Origin: Bradyrhizobium cenepequi
Lineage (GTDB): Bacteria > Pseudomonadota > Alphaproteobacteria > Rhizobiales > Xanthobacteraceae
Direction of reading: 5' to 3'
Length of the DNA: 48,310 nucleotides
Assembly: GCF_020329485.1 (NCBI RefSeq)
Contig: NZ_JAGKJI010000051.1
Span: 1 to 48,310, forward strand
This document shows, piece after piece, positions 1 to 5,994 of the stretch (its first letter is position 1; the number at the start of each line of letters is the position of its first letter). Position numbers and translations under genes: made by a program. The notes below the pieces were generated by a model. The model was not told the origin of the DNA. It did not search any database and saw only the letters and a list, made by a program, of their open reading frames with translations.

Positions 1-72
1 GCCGTCGAGCGCCACGTCCAGCTTCCGTTTGCCGGTATCGATCCCGGCGCAGATTGTGATAGGCTTGGCCAT
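1..72 (-). CDS. IS110-family transposase, N-terminal fragment (cut by window edge)
   Basis: The 24 codons visible before the window edge read MAKPITICAGIDTGKRKLDV and then ALDG. The AGIDTGK...LDVAL pattern is the start of the RuvC-like DEDD domain of IS110-family recombinases, and the Asp of GIDTGK would be the first catalytic acidic residue. The start is ATG at 72, with an AAGGGAGGG ribosome binding site at about 82-90. The rest lies outside, so intactness and subgroup (IS110 or IS1111) cannot be judged. It is the only transposase signature in the window. Confidence 0.82.
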   Translation of the reverse strand, partial: MAKPITICAGIDTGKRKLDVALDG

Positions 73-279
73 CTTCGTCGACCCTCCCTTGTGATGCGAA
101 CCTGAAGTTCGTTCAACCATTCGGGTCCCGATGAAGCGCCGACCGCGATCTTGCTACAAGGCAGCCTCAAGGCTTCGGTGGGCAGCGATCCGATCGATCG
201 GCAGCCCAGCTCGGGCGGCCACCCGGGCTGGGCCATTCCTCACGGAACGATCTCACTCTACTCCAACGCGCTAATACAA
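73..279. other. Non-coding stretch upstream of the IS110-type transposase; possible element end
   Basis: No convincing gene is present. It holds a perfect 12-bp palindrome (CCGATCGATCGG, 190-201). Directly after it is a hairpin with 12-nt arms at 204-215 and 222-233, one mismatch and a 6-nt loop. In IS110-group elements the sequence between the left end and the transposase start encodes a structured guide (bridge) RNA, so a structured non-coding stretch here fits that arrangement. The element boundary cannot be placed from one fragment. It probably lies before the chromosomal repeat that begins at about 280. Confidence 0.35.
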
Positions 280-363
280 GGGTGGGCAAAGGCGCGAAAG
301 CGCCGTGCCCACCATCAAGCACTCCGCTCGCGATGGTGGGCACACTTACGCTTTGCCCACCCT
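280..363. repeat. Nested palindromic intergenic repeat (GGGTGGGCAAAG type)
   Basis: The outer arms GGGTGGGCAAA (280-290) and TTTGCCCACCC (352-362) enclose a perfect 12-bp inverted repeat, GTGCCCACCATC (305-316) and GATGGTGGGCAC (332-343). The transcript would fold into a long two-tier hairpin. The design matches the elements at 29901 and 47589 (purine-rich outer arm, gcgaag-like core), but the sequence differs. It looks like one of the dispersed palindromes common in Bradyrhizobium intergenic DNA. Confidence 0.75.
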
Positions 364-428
364 ACAAATTCCTCGTGATTTGAACTACCCTCCATGCGGC
401 GTTCAACAACAAGCAAGAGGAAACATCC

Positions 429-1196
429 ATGGCCTTTCTCGAAAACCACATCGCCGTCGTCACCGGCGCGGGCTCCGGCATCGGCCGCGCGATCGCAGCC
501 GGCTACGCGCGCGAAGGCGCACGCGTCGTGCTGCTCGACGTCAACGAGGGCGCGGCGGCCGAAGCGGCGAAGGAGATCCGCGACACAGGCGGCAAAGCCG
601 ACAGCTTTGCGCTCGACGTCACCAGGCGCGAGGATTGCGTTGCGCTTGGAAAGGAGATTGCCGGGAAGATCGGACAGGTCTCGATCCTCGTCAACAATGC
701 CGGGATCGCGCGGCGCAACGGCATGCTCGGCGCCGACGAGGCTGTCATCAAGGATTGGGAAGACGTCATCGCGATCAATCTCACCGGCGTCTTCAACGTG
801 ACGCATGCGTTCCTTCCGCAGATCCGCGCCGCGAAGGGGCGCATCGTCAATATCGGATCGATCCAGTCCTTCGTGCATGTGCGCACGCCGAGTTCACCGG
901 CCTACACCGCCTCGAAGCACGGCGTGCTCGGATTTACCAAGGCGCTCGCCGCCGAGCTCGGCAAGGAAGGCGTGCGCGTCAACGCGATCGGTCCCGGCTT
1001 CATCGAGACGCCGCTGAACGCCCAGACGCGCGCGACCAATCCGGAGCTCGCGAAGACCTTCATCGCGCATACTCCACTCGGCCGCGCCGGCAAGGCGGAG
1101 GACATCGTGGGACCGGCGATCTTCCTCGCCTCCGATCTGTCGGCCTATGTCACAGGATCGATCGTGATGGTGGATGGCGGTTACCGGGCGGTGTGA
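429..1196 (+). CDS. SDR-family NAD(P)-dependent oxidoreductase
   Basis: This 255-residue protein is a classical short-chain dehydrogenase of normal length. It has the nucleotide-binding TGAGSGIG motif (12-19), Asp37 at the end of the second strand (favours NAD over NADP), NNAG (89-92), Asn117, catalytic Ser144 and the YTASK active site (Tyr159, Lys163). The C-terminus ends in the usual VDGGY. It resembles 3-oxoacyl-ACP reductase or glucose dehydrogenase-like SDRs, but the substrate cannot be read from sequence. The ATG follows an AGAGGAAAC ribosome binding site. It stands alone, between the IS110-side repeat and a separately regulated HTH gene. Long open frames overlapping it in other frames are shadows. 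Confidence 0.93.
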   Translation: MAFLENHIAVVTGAGSGIGRAIAAGYAREGARVVLLDVNEGAAAEAAKEIRDTGGKADSFALDVTRREDCVALGKEIAGKIGQVSILVNNAGIARRNGMLGADEAVIKDWEDVIAINLTGVFNVTHAFLPQIRAAKGRIVNIGSIQSFVHVRTPSSPAYTASKHGVLGFTKALAAELGKEGVRVNAIGPGFIETPLNAQTRATNPELAKTFIAHTPLGRAGKAEDIVGPAIFLASDLSAYVTGSIVMVDGGYRAV

Positions 1197-1235
1197 GCAC
1201 CGCCGCCGGCGGGAACCATGCGCAAATGTGGATGG

Positions 1236-1261
1236 TAACGATTTCGTTAAGCGTTTGTTAA
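1236..1261 (+). promoter_or_regulatory. CtrA-type box (TTAA-N7-TTAA) with adjacent palindrome
   Basis: TTAAGCGTTTGTTAA at 1247-1261 is a perfect match to the alphaproteobacterial CtrA full site TTAA-N7-TTAA, and the 3' half continues as TTAACCAT. It overlaps a 6-bp inverted repeat, TAACGA-tt-TCGTTA (1236-1249). It lies about 95 bp before the start of the small Fis-type HTH gene. The matching spacing and extended half-site make chance less likely, but binding is inferred. Confidence 0.6.
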
Positions 1262-1356
1262 CCATCTGCGCCCACCGTCTCGCGCGGGCATGGGGTTTTG
1301 GTGTTCTCGATGTTTCCGATTCGCATGTTGCGAACGGGCGTTGCTCGGGAGGTGTC

Positions 1357-1608
1357 ATGTCCTACGTGTCCACGCATCCCCTGCCGGAGATTCCGGCGGC
1401 CTCACTTGCCCCCAATGAAATCGTGCCGCTGCTGATCGGAGCCACCGTCGGCGAGGTCGAGCGCGAGCTGGTGCTGCAAACACTGATGCGCTGCAATGGC
1501 AACCGCACCCGCGCCGCGCGCGTGCTCGGCGTTTCCGTGCGCACCTTGCGCAACAAGATCAGGAGCTATTCGGCTGACGGAATCGAAGTCCCCGGGCCGA
1601 GCGATTAA
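1357..1608 (+). CDS. Small Fis-type helix-turn-helix protein
   Basis: This 83-residue protein carries a C-terminal Fis/NtrC-type HTH at about residues 35-75. The segment EVERELVLQTLMRCNGNRT is followed by RAARVLGVSVRTLRNKI, the recognition-helix pattern found at the C-terminus of sigma-54 activators and FlbD. No AAA+ or receiver domain is present, so it is a free DNA-binding module. The start is ATG at 1357 with GGGAGG just upstream. An in-frame ATG at 1174 would add a low-complexity extension that runs through the CtrA box. The CtrA-like site suggests cell-cycle or motility control, possibly as a small partner or competitor of FlbD-like proteins. That role is inference. Confidence 0.8.
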   Translation: MSYVSTHPLPEIPAASLAPNEIVPLLIGATVGEVERELVLQTLMRCNGNRTRAARVLGVSVRTLRNKIRSYSADGIEVPGPSD

Positions 1609-1618
1609 GCGGAGCTGG

Positions 1619-1933
1619 CTACGCGTGCGATCGCGTGCTTCTCACCCAGGCGCCGAGCGTGATGACGAGCGAGAGCGCCGCGACGCTTCCCGCGATCAGT
1701 TCGATAGCGCGCAGCACGAAAGCGGTCTGGACCGACAACAGCGGCTGAGGCTCCTCGGCAAAGCCGATCGGCACGATGTCGGGCACCAACAGCCGCTCGG
1801 CACCGAAGGCAATCGCGAATAGGGCCAGCGACAGCAAGAAGATCTTCCAGCCTGCGTTCACGGCTTCGCTCCCGTTCCACCACCACACTGCGACGATGCC
1901 ATGGCCCGCGAATGCATCATTGATGTTGATCAA
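1619..1933 (-). CDS. Small predicted inner-membrane protein, function unknown
   Basis: I do not recognise this 104-residue protein. It shows two clear hydrophobic spans, at about residues 28-50 (IFLLSLALFAIAFGAERLL) and 70-96 (FVLRAIELIAGSVAALSLVI). A short periplasmic or cytoplasmic loop containing DIVPIGFAEEPQ lies between them, and the tail is basic. The frame opens with TTG at 1933 and lacks a strong ribosome binding site, so the true start may be a little further in. It converges on the HTH gene with only 10 bp between stops. The coherent membrane topology is the main support for it being real. Confidence 0.55.
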   Translation of the reverse strand: MININDAFAGHGIVAVWWWNGSEAVNAGWKIFLLSLALFAIAFGAERLLVPDIVPIGFAEEPQPLLSVQTAFVLRAIELIAGSVAALSLVITLGAWVRSTRSHA

Positions 1934-2017
1934 TCCGGCAATGGCCGCTCGCGCAATTGAAGCAGTCGCGAAACGCCGCTAAGAACGCGCGACGCAATTT
2001 TCTTTCGGAGTGCAGCT

Positions 2018-2503
2018 GTGGCCGATGATGCTTCCAGCCGGCGCGGACCACCGGGACCGCCGGGCCCACGTGGCCGGCCCGGCGAACAGGGGCGGCCGGG
2101 ACCGCAGGGACATCCCGGCCGGCGCGGCCCGGATGGCGCCCGCGGCAAGCCGGGCCCTCAAGGCAAGCCGGGAGCACCGGGCAAGCCCAGTCCGCAAGGC
2201 AAAAGGGGCGAACCAGGCCAGCAGGGTGCGCCCGGTCCGCAAGGTCCCGCCGGGCCGCAAGGGCCGGCCGGTCCGCGCGGCGAGCCGGGCCCGCCCGGGC
2301 AATTGCCGTCGATCGAACAGGTGATGCCCTGGCTGCACATGATCTTTGACGCCTGGGAAGACTATCGCCGCCAGCGCGAGCAGGAGGCGGCCGAGCGCGA
2401 AGCGCTGGCTGCGGCCGTGACCGAGCAGCCCGACGGCCTCGACGATCCCGATGATGACGAGGATCGCAAGGAGAAGAAAAAGAAGAAGAAGGACAAGAAA
2501 TAG
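2018..2503 (+). CDS. Collagen-like triple-helix repeat protein with lysine-rich tail
   Basis: This 161-residue protein has three zones. Residues 10 to about 96 are an almost unbroken run of roughly 29 Gly-X-Y triplets (GPP, GPR, GKP, GPQ, GEP), with one Gly-to-Ser break (SPQ). About 97-135 is a Trp-containing, likely helical segment (VMPWLHMIFDAWEDYRRQRE). The end is acidic and then strongly basic (DDPDDDEDRKEKKKKKKDKK). No signal peptide or membrane span is visible, so export is not evident. The start is GTG, seven bases after TCGGAG. Bacterial collagen-like domains usually form trimeric stalks at the surface or in filaments. Here the role is unknown, and the C-terminal helical part may drive trimerisation. 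Confidence 0.8.
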   Translation: MADDASSRRGPPGPPGPRGRPGEQGRPGPQGHPGRRGPDGARGKPGPQGKPGAPGKPSPQGKRGEPGQQGAPGPQGPAGPQGPAGPRGEPGPPGQLPSIEQVMPWLHMIFDAWEDYRRQREQEAAEREALAAAVTEQPDGLDDPDDDEDRKEKKKKKKDKK

Positions 2504-2541
2504 GCCGCCAGTCGATCGAGCCAGATCACGCCCGGCGCAGC

Positions 2542-2808
2542 TCACCCGAACCGCAGCCGCGAACGCTCCCTCGCCTTTTCCGCCTCCACCTCGCGGTCGC
2601 GCGCCGGTGCCGTGGTGTGTAACGAGGCGAGAAGCCGGCGCGCGGCATCGGAGACCTCGGCAACCGCGCGATTGAAGGCGGCTTCATTGGCCTGCGACGG
2701 CTTGTTGAAGCCGGATAGTTTGCGCACGAATTGCAGCGCGGAAGCGTTGATCTCGTCCTCGCTCGCGGGCGGTTCGAAGTTGAACAACGTCTTGATGTTG
2801 CGGCACAT
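2542..2808 (-). CDS. DUF2277 domain protein
   Basis: This 88-residue protein starts MCRNIKTLFNFEPPASEDEI and continues with ALQFVRKLSGF and PSQANEAAFNRAV. That is the family pattern of DUF2277, a small conserved protein of unknown function in proteobacteria and actinobacteria. Its usual length is about 85-95 residues and the match covers all of it. The C-terminal 20 residues are charged and likely flexible. The reading direction is opposite to both neighbours, so it is probably transcribed alone. Nothing in the context gives a function. Confidence 0.85.
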   Translation of the reverse strand: MCRNIKTLFNFEPPASEDEINASALQFVRKLSGFNKPSQANEAAFNRAVAEVSDAARRLLASLHTTAPARDREVEAEKARERSRLRFG

Positions 2809-2952
2809 GCTTTGCTCCTGTCACCGGCGAGCTGGATCCATCGCCCGATCCCAGGACGATCGGCCCATGGAAATTCCTACATCATCGCCTATTCTGTCAT
2901 GAAAGCGCCGGTAGCTTCACCCTCCCGGCCGCAGCTGTGAAGCGAGTTCCCG

Positions 2953-3198
2953 ATGAGCCATGTGATCTACAAGGTCGTCGAACATGATGGCGGATGGGCC
3001 TACACGGTGGACGGCGTGTTCTCCGAACCGTTCGCCACCCACGCCGCGGCGCTGGCTGCAGCTCGCCGTGCCGCCGCCGAGCAACGCGTGCCCGGGCGCA
3101 CCGAGGCGATCGAGTATGAAACCTCCGACGGTCAATGGCGCACCGAGACGGCCGCCGGCACCGACCGCCCCGAGACGGATGTCGAGGATCGCGGCTGA
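2953..3198 (+). CDS. DUF2188 domain protein
   Basis: This 81-residue protein has the DUF2188 layout: an N-terminal strand (VIYKVVEHDGGWAYTVDGV) and FSEPF, then a helix rich in Ala/Arg (THAAALAAARRAAAEQ), then a strand ending IEYETSDGQW. The family is small, soluble and uncharacterised, and often sits in stress-related neighbourhoods. The polar C-terminal tail (TDRPETDVEDRG) extends past the domain. The start ATG is preceded by a purine-rich stretch. It is codirectional with the PPOX gene 86 bp downstream, so shared transcription is possible but unproven. Confidence 0.82.
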   Translation: MSHVIYKVVEHDGGWAYTVDGVFSEPFATHAAALAAARRAAAEQRVPGRTEAIEYETSDGQWRTETAAGTDRPETDVEDRG

Positions 3199-3284
3199 GC
3201 ATGAACACGCTTCCGCCAGTGCGGGATGACGGCGGAATTGCGTGATGATACGCTCGTCACAAATACGACATCCGGAGAGCGCCC

Positions 3285-3890
3285 GTGACTGATCTTGCCG
3301 CCACCGACCTCGCCTCGATCTATCCAAAGCCGACCGCGCGCGTGATCGCAAAAGCACGGCCGGAGATCGATGTGCATGCGAGGAAGTTCATCGGCATGTC
3401 GCCGTTCTGCGTGCTGGCGACGTCCGGCTCCGACGGCAGTGTCGATGCCTCCCCGCGCGGTGGCAATCCGGGCTTCATCAGCGTCGCCTCGCCGAACCTT
3501 CTGTTGATGCCGGACCGCTCCGGCAACAACCGCATCGACAGCTTCCGGAACATCGTCGAGGGCTCAGGCTTTGTGCAGCTCATCTTCTTCGTGCCGGGAA
3601 TCGACGAGACGCTGCGGGTCGGCGGCAAGGGACGGGTGTCGGGTGATCCCGACCTGCTGGCTTCGATGGTGGAATTCGGCAAGCCGCCGCGCGCGGTGCT
3701 GCGCATCGACGTGACGGAAGCCTATTTCCACTGCGGAAAGGCCTTGATGCGCTCGAAACTGTGGTCGGCTGACACTCGCGTCGAGCGCAAGGTCTTCCCG
3801 AGCATCAGCGAAGTGATCCACGACCAGACCACGCTCGGCGAACCGGAGAGCCAGGCGGCGGTGGAAGAGCGCTACAAGACGCAGCTCTGA
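3285..3890 (+). CDS. Pyridoxamine 5'-phosphate oxidase-family (PPOX) flavoprotein
   Basis: This 201-residue protein has the split-barrel FMN-binding fold of the PPOX superfamily. The segment HARKFIGMSPFCVLATSGSD, then VDASPRGGNPGF, then LLMPDRSGNNRIDSFRNI is typical of the FMN-dependent MSMEG_1061-like subfamily of 200-residue oxidases, not of true PdxH. The late segment YFHCGKALMRSKLW is also characteristic. It likely reduces or binds a small substrate with FMN, and the substrate is unknown. The start is GTG at 3285 after CCGGAGAGC. The nearest gene downstream, bfr, is convergent. Confidence 0.87.
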   Translation: MTDLAATDLASIYPKPTARVIAKARPEIDVHARKFIGMSPFCVLATSGSDGSVDASPRGGNPGFISVASPNLLLMPDRSGNNRIDSFRNIVEGSGFVQLIFFVPGIDETLRVGGKGRVSGDPDLLASMVEFGKPPRAVLRIDVTEAYFHCGKALMRSKLWSADTRVERKVFPSISEVIHDQTTLGEPESQAAVEERYKTQL

Positions 3891-3943
3891 GGGCTGGCGC
3901 GCATCACCCTCCCCTTTCAGGAGTGGGTGATGATCCGCAGCGC

Positions 3944-4429
3944 TCAGTCCCCGTTCTCGAGATGGCCGACGTGCTTCTGAGTGTAGAGCTCAAGGCCGAT
4001 GCGCTCGATCAGGTCGAGCTGAGTCTCGAGGAAGTCGATATGGTGTTCCTCGTCCTTCATCAGTTTCTCGAATAGGTCGCGGCTGACGTAGTCTTTTACG
4101 CTGTGACAATATGTGGCCGCTTCCTCGTAGAGTGCGCGGGCGCTCATCTCGGCGGCCAGATCGCACTCGATGATTTCCCGAACGTTTTGGCCGATCCGCA
4201 GGGGATCCAGCACCTGCATGTTGGGAAAGCCGTCGAAGAAAATGATGCGGTCGGTGAGTTTGTCGGCGTGCTCCATCTCCTCGATGGATTCCTTGCGCCA
4301 TACCTTGGCCATCTCCAACAGACCCCAATTGTGGAGGAATCTGTAGTGCAGCCAGTATTGATTGATAGCCGTAAGCTCGTGGCGCAGACCCTTGTTGAGA
4401 TATTCGATGACCTTAGGGTCGCCCTGCAT
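3944..4429 (-). CDS. bfr: Bacterioferritin
   Basis: This 161-residue protein is a full-length bacterioferritin, the haem-containing 24-mer that oxidises and stores iron. All ferroxidase ligands are in place: Glu18, Glu51, His54, Glu94, Glu127 and His130. Met52, the axial haem ligand at the dimer interface, is also present. The true start is the ATG at 4429 (MQGDPKVIEYLNKGL), with TTTGGAG about eight bases upstream. A longer in-frame start exists but its extension is non-conserved. The gene for the partner ferredoxin (bfd) lies upstream on the same strand, and a palindromic Irr-type site lies 48-64 bp before the start. The set handles iron storage under iron-responsive control. Confidence 0.97.
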   Translation of the reverse strand: MQGDPKVIEYLNKGLRHELTAINQYWLHYRFLHNWGLLEMAKVWRKESIEEMEHADKLTDRIIFFDGFPNMQVLDPLRIGQNVREIIECDLAAEMSARALYEEAATYCHSVKDYVSRDLFEKLMKDEEHHIDFLETQLDLIERIGLELYTQKHVGHLENGD

Positions 4430-4476
4430 AGTCCACTCCAAATCCTCAGAGGGCCCCGATCGGGCCTGAATCAAAA

Positions 4477-4493
4477 TTTAGAACGCTTCTAAA
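4477..4493 (-). promoter_or_regulatory. Irr-type iron-control palindrome upstream of bfr
   Basis: TTTAGAA-CGC-TTCTAAA is a perfect 7-bp inverted repeat with a 3-bp spacer. It matches the iron-control element (ICE/Irr box) bound by the haem-sensing regulator Irr in Rhizobiales. It sits 48-64 bp upstream of the bfr ATG, a position compatible with promoter occlusion. Irr represses bacterioferritin when iron is scarce in Bradyrhizobium-type organisms. Binding here is inferred from the sequence. Confidence 0.82.
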
Positions 4494-4562
4494 TCAGATT
4501 TGAGGCAGGAGCAAGGCTCCACCTTGGCGACACCAGCACGAAAATCGGGGGAACTCGGGGAT

Positions 4563-4826
4563 TCAGCAGGCCGCGAGCGCGAACTCAGTCTGCACCGGTT
4601 CCTCGGCCGCCTCGTGACTGTGCGGGCAGCCGGCACAGCAAGCCTTGGCGCAGGGGCCGAGGGCCTCGTCGATGATGGTCTTGATGGTCCGGGCGCAGCG
4701 GCCGCATTCGGCGCTGCAGCCGAGGCAGCCATAGAGCTGCTTCGCATTTCGCGGCAAGGACTGGCCGGCGCTCACGGCATTGCGGACGTCGTGGTCGCTA
4801 AGGATGTTGCAGGAACAAACGATCAT
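4563..4826 (-). CDS. bfd: Bacterioferritin-associated ferredoxin
   Basis: This 87-residue protein starts MIVCSCNILSDHDVRNAV, the Bfd pattern. Bfd delivers electrons to bacterioferritin to release stored iron as Fe(II). The [2Fe-2S] ligands are Cys4, Cys6, Cys41 and Cys44 (ECGRC). It carries extra cysteines at 34 and 37 (CLGC) and a C-terminal extension with CAKACCAGC, which the short E. coli protein lacks. The chosen start is the ATG at 4826, because upstream residues of the longer frame are non-conserved. It lies 133 bp upstream of bfr on the same strand, with an Irr box between them, so bfr has at least its own promoter. Confidence 0.9.
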   Translation of the reverse strand: MIVCSCNILSDHDVRNAVSAGQSLPRNAKQLYGCLGCSAECGRCARTIKTIIDEALGPCAKACCAGCPHSHEAAEEPVQTEFALAAC

Positions 4827-5094
4827 CGAAAAGGCGGGTCCGGTCGGTGATACTGACCTAAGAAATATTGAACGCGACCAGACGAAGCAAAAGGAAAAAC
4901 CGGAATTTGAAGCAATTCCAAACTGATGGCGGAGGTAGATTGGAATGGCTCTAAGTCTGATCTGGATCATCGCACCACACGCTAGCCACTGTTTCTCCGA
5001 TCATCCGCCGCGGCGTTGATTGATCGTCACGGGGAAATGTGGAACTCTGATAGAGATCAGCGCTCCAGGAGATGACTCGAAGAAAGGTGAGGCC

Positions 5095-5397
5095 ATGAGG
5101 AAGACATTGCTCGGATTTGCCGCCATTGCATTGGCCGGCTCGATCGTGGCGGCACCTCCTCCAGCGCACGCGCAGCGCGGCGTTGCCGCGGGCGTTGCAG
5201 CCGGCCTTATCGGGGGCGCCCTTATTGGCGGCGCGATCGCCTCGCAGAACCGCTACTACGGACCCGGCTACTACGGTCCGGGCCCAGGCTACTACGTCGC
5301 CGATCCCTACGAATACGGTCCGCCCTGCGTATGGCAGCGCCAACGTTTCTGGGATGGCTATGGTTGGCGGGTTCGTAGCGTGCGCGTTTGCGATTAA
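5095..5397 (+). CDS. Secreted glycine-zipper protein (paralogue 1 of 2)
   Basis: This 100-residue protein has a Sec signal peptide (MRKTLLGFAAIALAGSIVAA, likely cut after AHA). A Gly/Ala-rich zipper follows (GVAAGVAAGLIGGALIGGAI), then a Tyr/Gly/Pro-rich stretch (YYGPGYYGPGPGYY), and a C-terminal module with C-x(n)-RFWDGYGWRVR ending in VCD. The two cysteines flanking the last module could form a disulfide. The ATG at 5095 follows AAAGGTGAGG. The next gene encodes a clear paralogue. The family is common in Bradyrhizobium-type genomes as periplasmic or outer-membrane-associated proteins of unknown role. Confidence 0.85.
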   Translation: MRKTLLGFAAIALAGSIVAAPPPAHAQRGVAAGVAAGLIGGALIGGAIASQNRYYGPGYYGPGPGYYVADPYEYGPPCVWQRQRFWDGYGWRVRSVRVCD

Positions 5398-5434
5398 CGC
5401 GCATTCACCTTCATTAAATCTCACACAGGAAGCT

Positions 5435-5502
5435 GGAAAAACCTTGGGTTTTCCGGAACCTTAACAGCTGATGGCCAGAAAAAACCTTTTTCTCAGGCCA
5501 TT
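5435..5502 (+). terminator. Two hairpins after the first glycine-zipper gene
   Basis: The first hairpin (5435-5454) pairs GGAAAA with TTTTCC. The second (5471-5502) has outer arms ATGGCC and GGCCAT and an inner GAAAAA/TTTTTC pairing. They follow the stop codon by 40-100 bp and probably end or stabilise that transcript. A classical GC stem plus T-run is not present, so the call is tentative. Confidence 0.4.
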
Positions 5503-5629
5503 AGCGCGCAGACGTTTACTTTCGATTGACTGTTGTGCGCTCTTTTTGCGACAGGCGTTTCGAAACCAGCGTGCGAGTCATCGTTAAACCCGGCGTCGGC
5601 TGAAGGCGCCATCCAGGAGAACCCAAGAC

Positions 5630-5911
5630 ATGAAGAAGACATTAGCTGCCTTCGTCGCGGTCGCCACGATTGCCGGTTCGCTGGCGGTCGCCCCGGCTGC
5701 TAACGCCAGAGACGGCGCGGTCGCGGCCGGCGTTGCCGGCGGCCTGATCGGCGGCGCGCTGCTCGGCGGCGCCATTGCAGCGAGCCGTCCGGCTCCGGTC
5801 TATGTCGCGCCGGCCCCGGTCTATGTCGAAGAACCTCCGTGCCGCATGGTTCGCGAGCGCTTCTGGGACGGCTACGGCTGGCGTTTCCGTCGCGTTGAGG
5901 TTTGCGACTAA
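5630..5911 (+). CDS. Secreted glycine-zipper protein (paralogue 2 of 2)
   Basis: This 93-residue protein is a paralogue of the gene at 5095. It has a signal peptide (MKKTLAAFVAVATIAGSLAV, cut near ANA), then a glycine zipper (GVAGGLIGGALLGGAIAA), a short PAPVYVAPAPVYV proline repeat, and the same closing module PPCRMVRERFWDGYGWRFRR ending VCD. The first copy has a Tyr/Gly-rich linker where this one has a Pro/Val repeat, so the linkers have diverged while both ends are kept. A strong terminator follows. Function is unknown. Glycine zippers often mediate membrane packing, and the conserved aromatic end could bind a surface ligand. Confidence 0.85.
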   Translation: MKKTLAAFVAVATIAGSLAVAPAANARDGAVAAGVAGGLIGGALLGGAIAASRPAPVYVAPAPVYVEEPPCRMVRERFWDGYGWRFRRVEVCD

Positions 5912-5943
5912 CCGCCATCGACGCGAACTCCGCGTTTTGCTTC

Positions 5944-5977
5944 AAAACCCGGCCTTTCGCGGCCGGGTTTTTGTTTG
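5944..5977 (+). terminator. Rho-independent terminator
   Basis: AAAACCCGGCC, then TTTCGC, then GGCCGGGTTTTTG forms a 10-bp GC-rich stem followed by a T-tract. It lies 33 bp after the stop of the second glycine-zipper gene. The complementary A-run also lets it work for the convergent transglycosylase transcript. Confidence 0.88.
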
Positions 5978-5994
5978 TCGATCGCAGCCCTAGC

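Noticed and set aside
305..1261. A 318-codon frame overlapping the SDR gene
   Set aside because: It is arginine-rich and covers the SDR in another frame. The SDR has all catalytic motifs and a ribosome binding site.
4902..4922. Second Irr-like site upstream of bfd (GGAATT-tgaagc-AATTCC)
   Set aside because: It matches the Irr consensus only partly (several mismatches), so it is not listed as a site.
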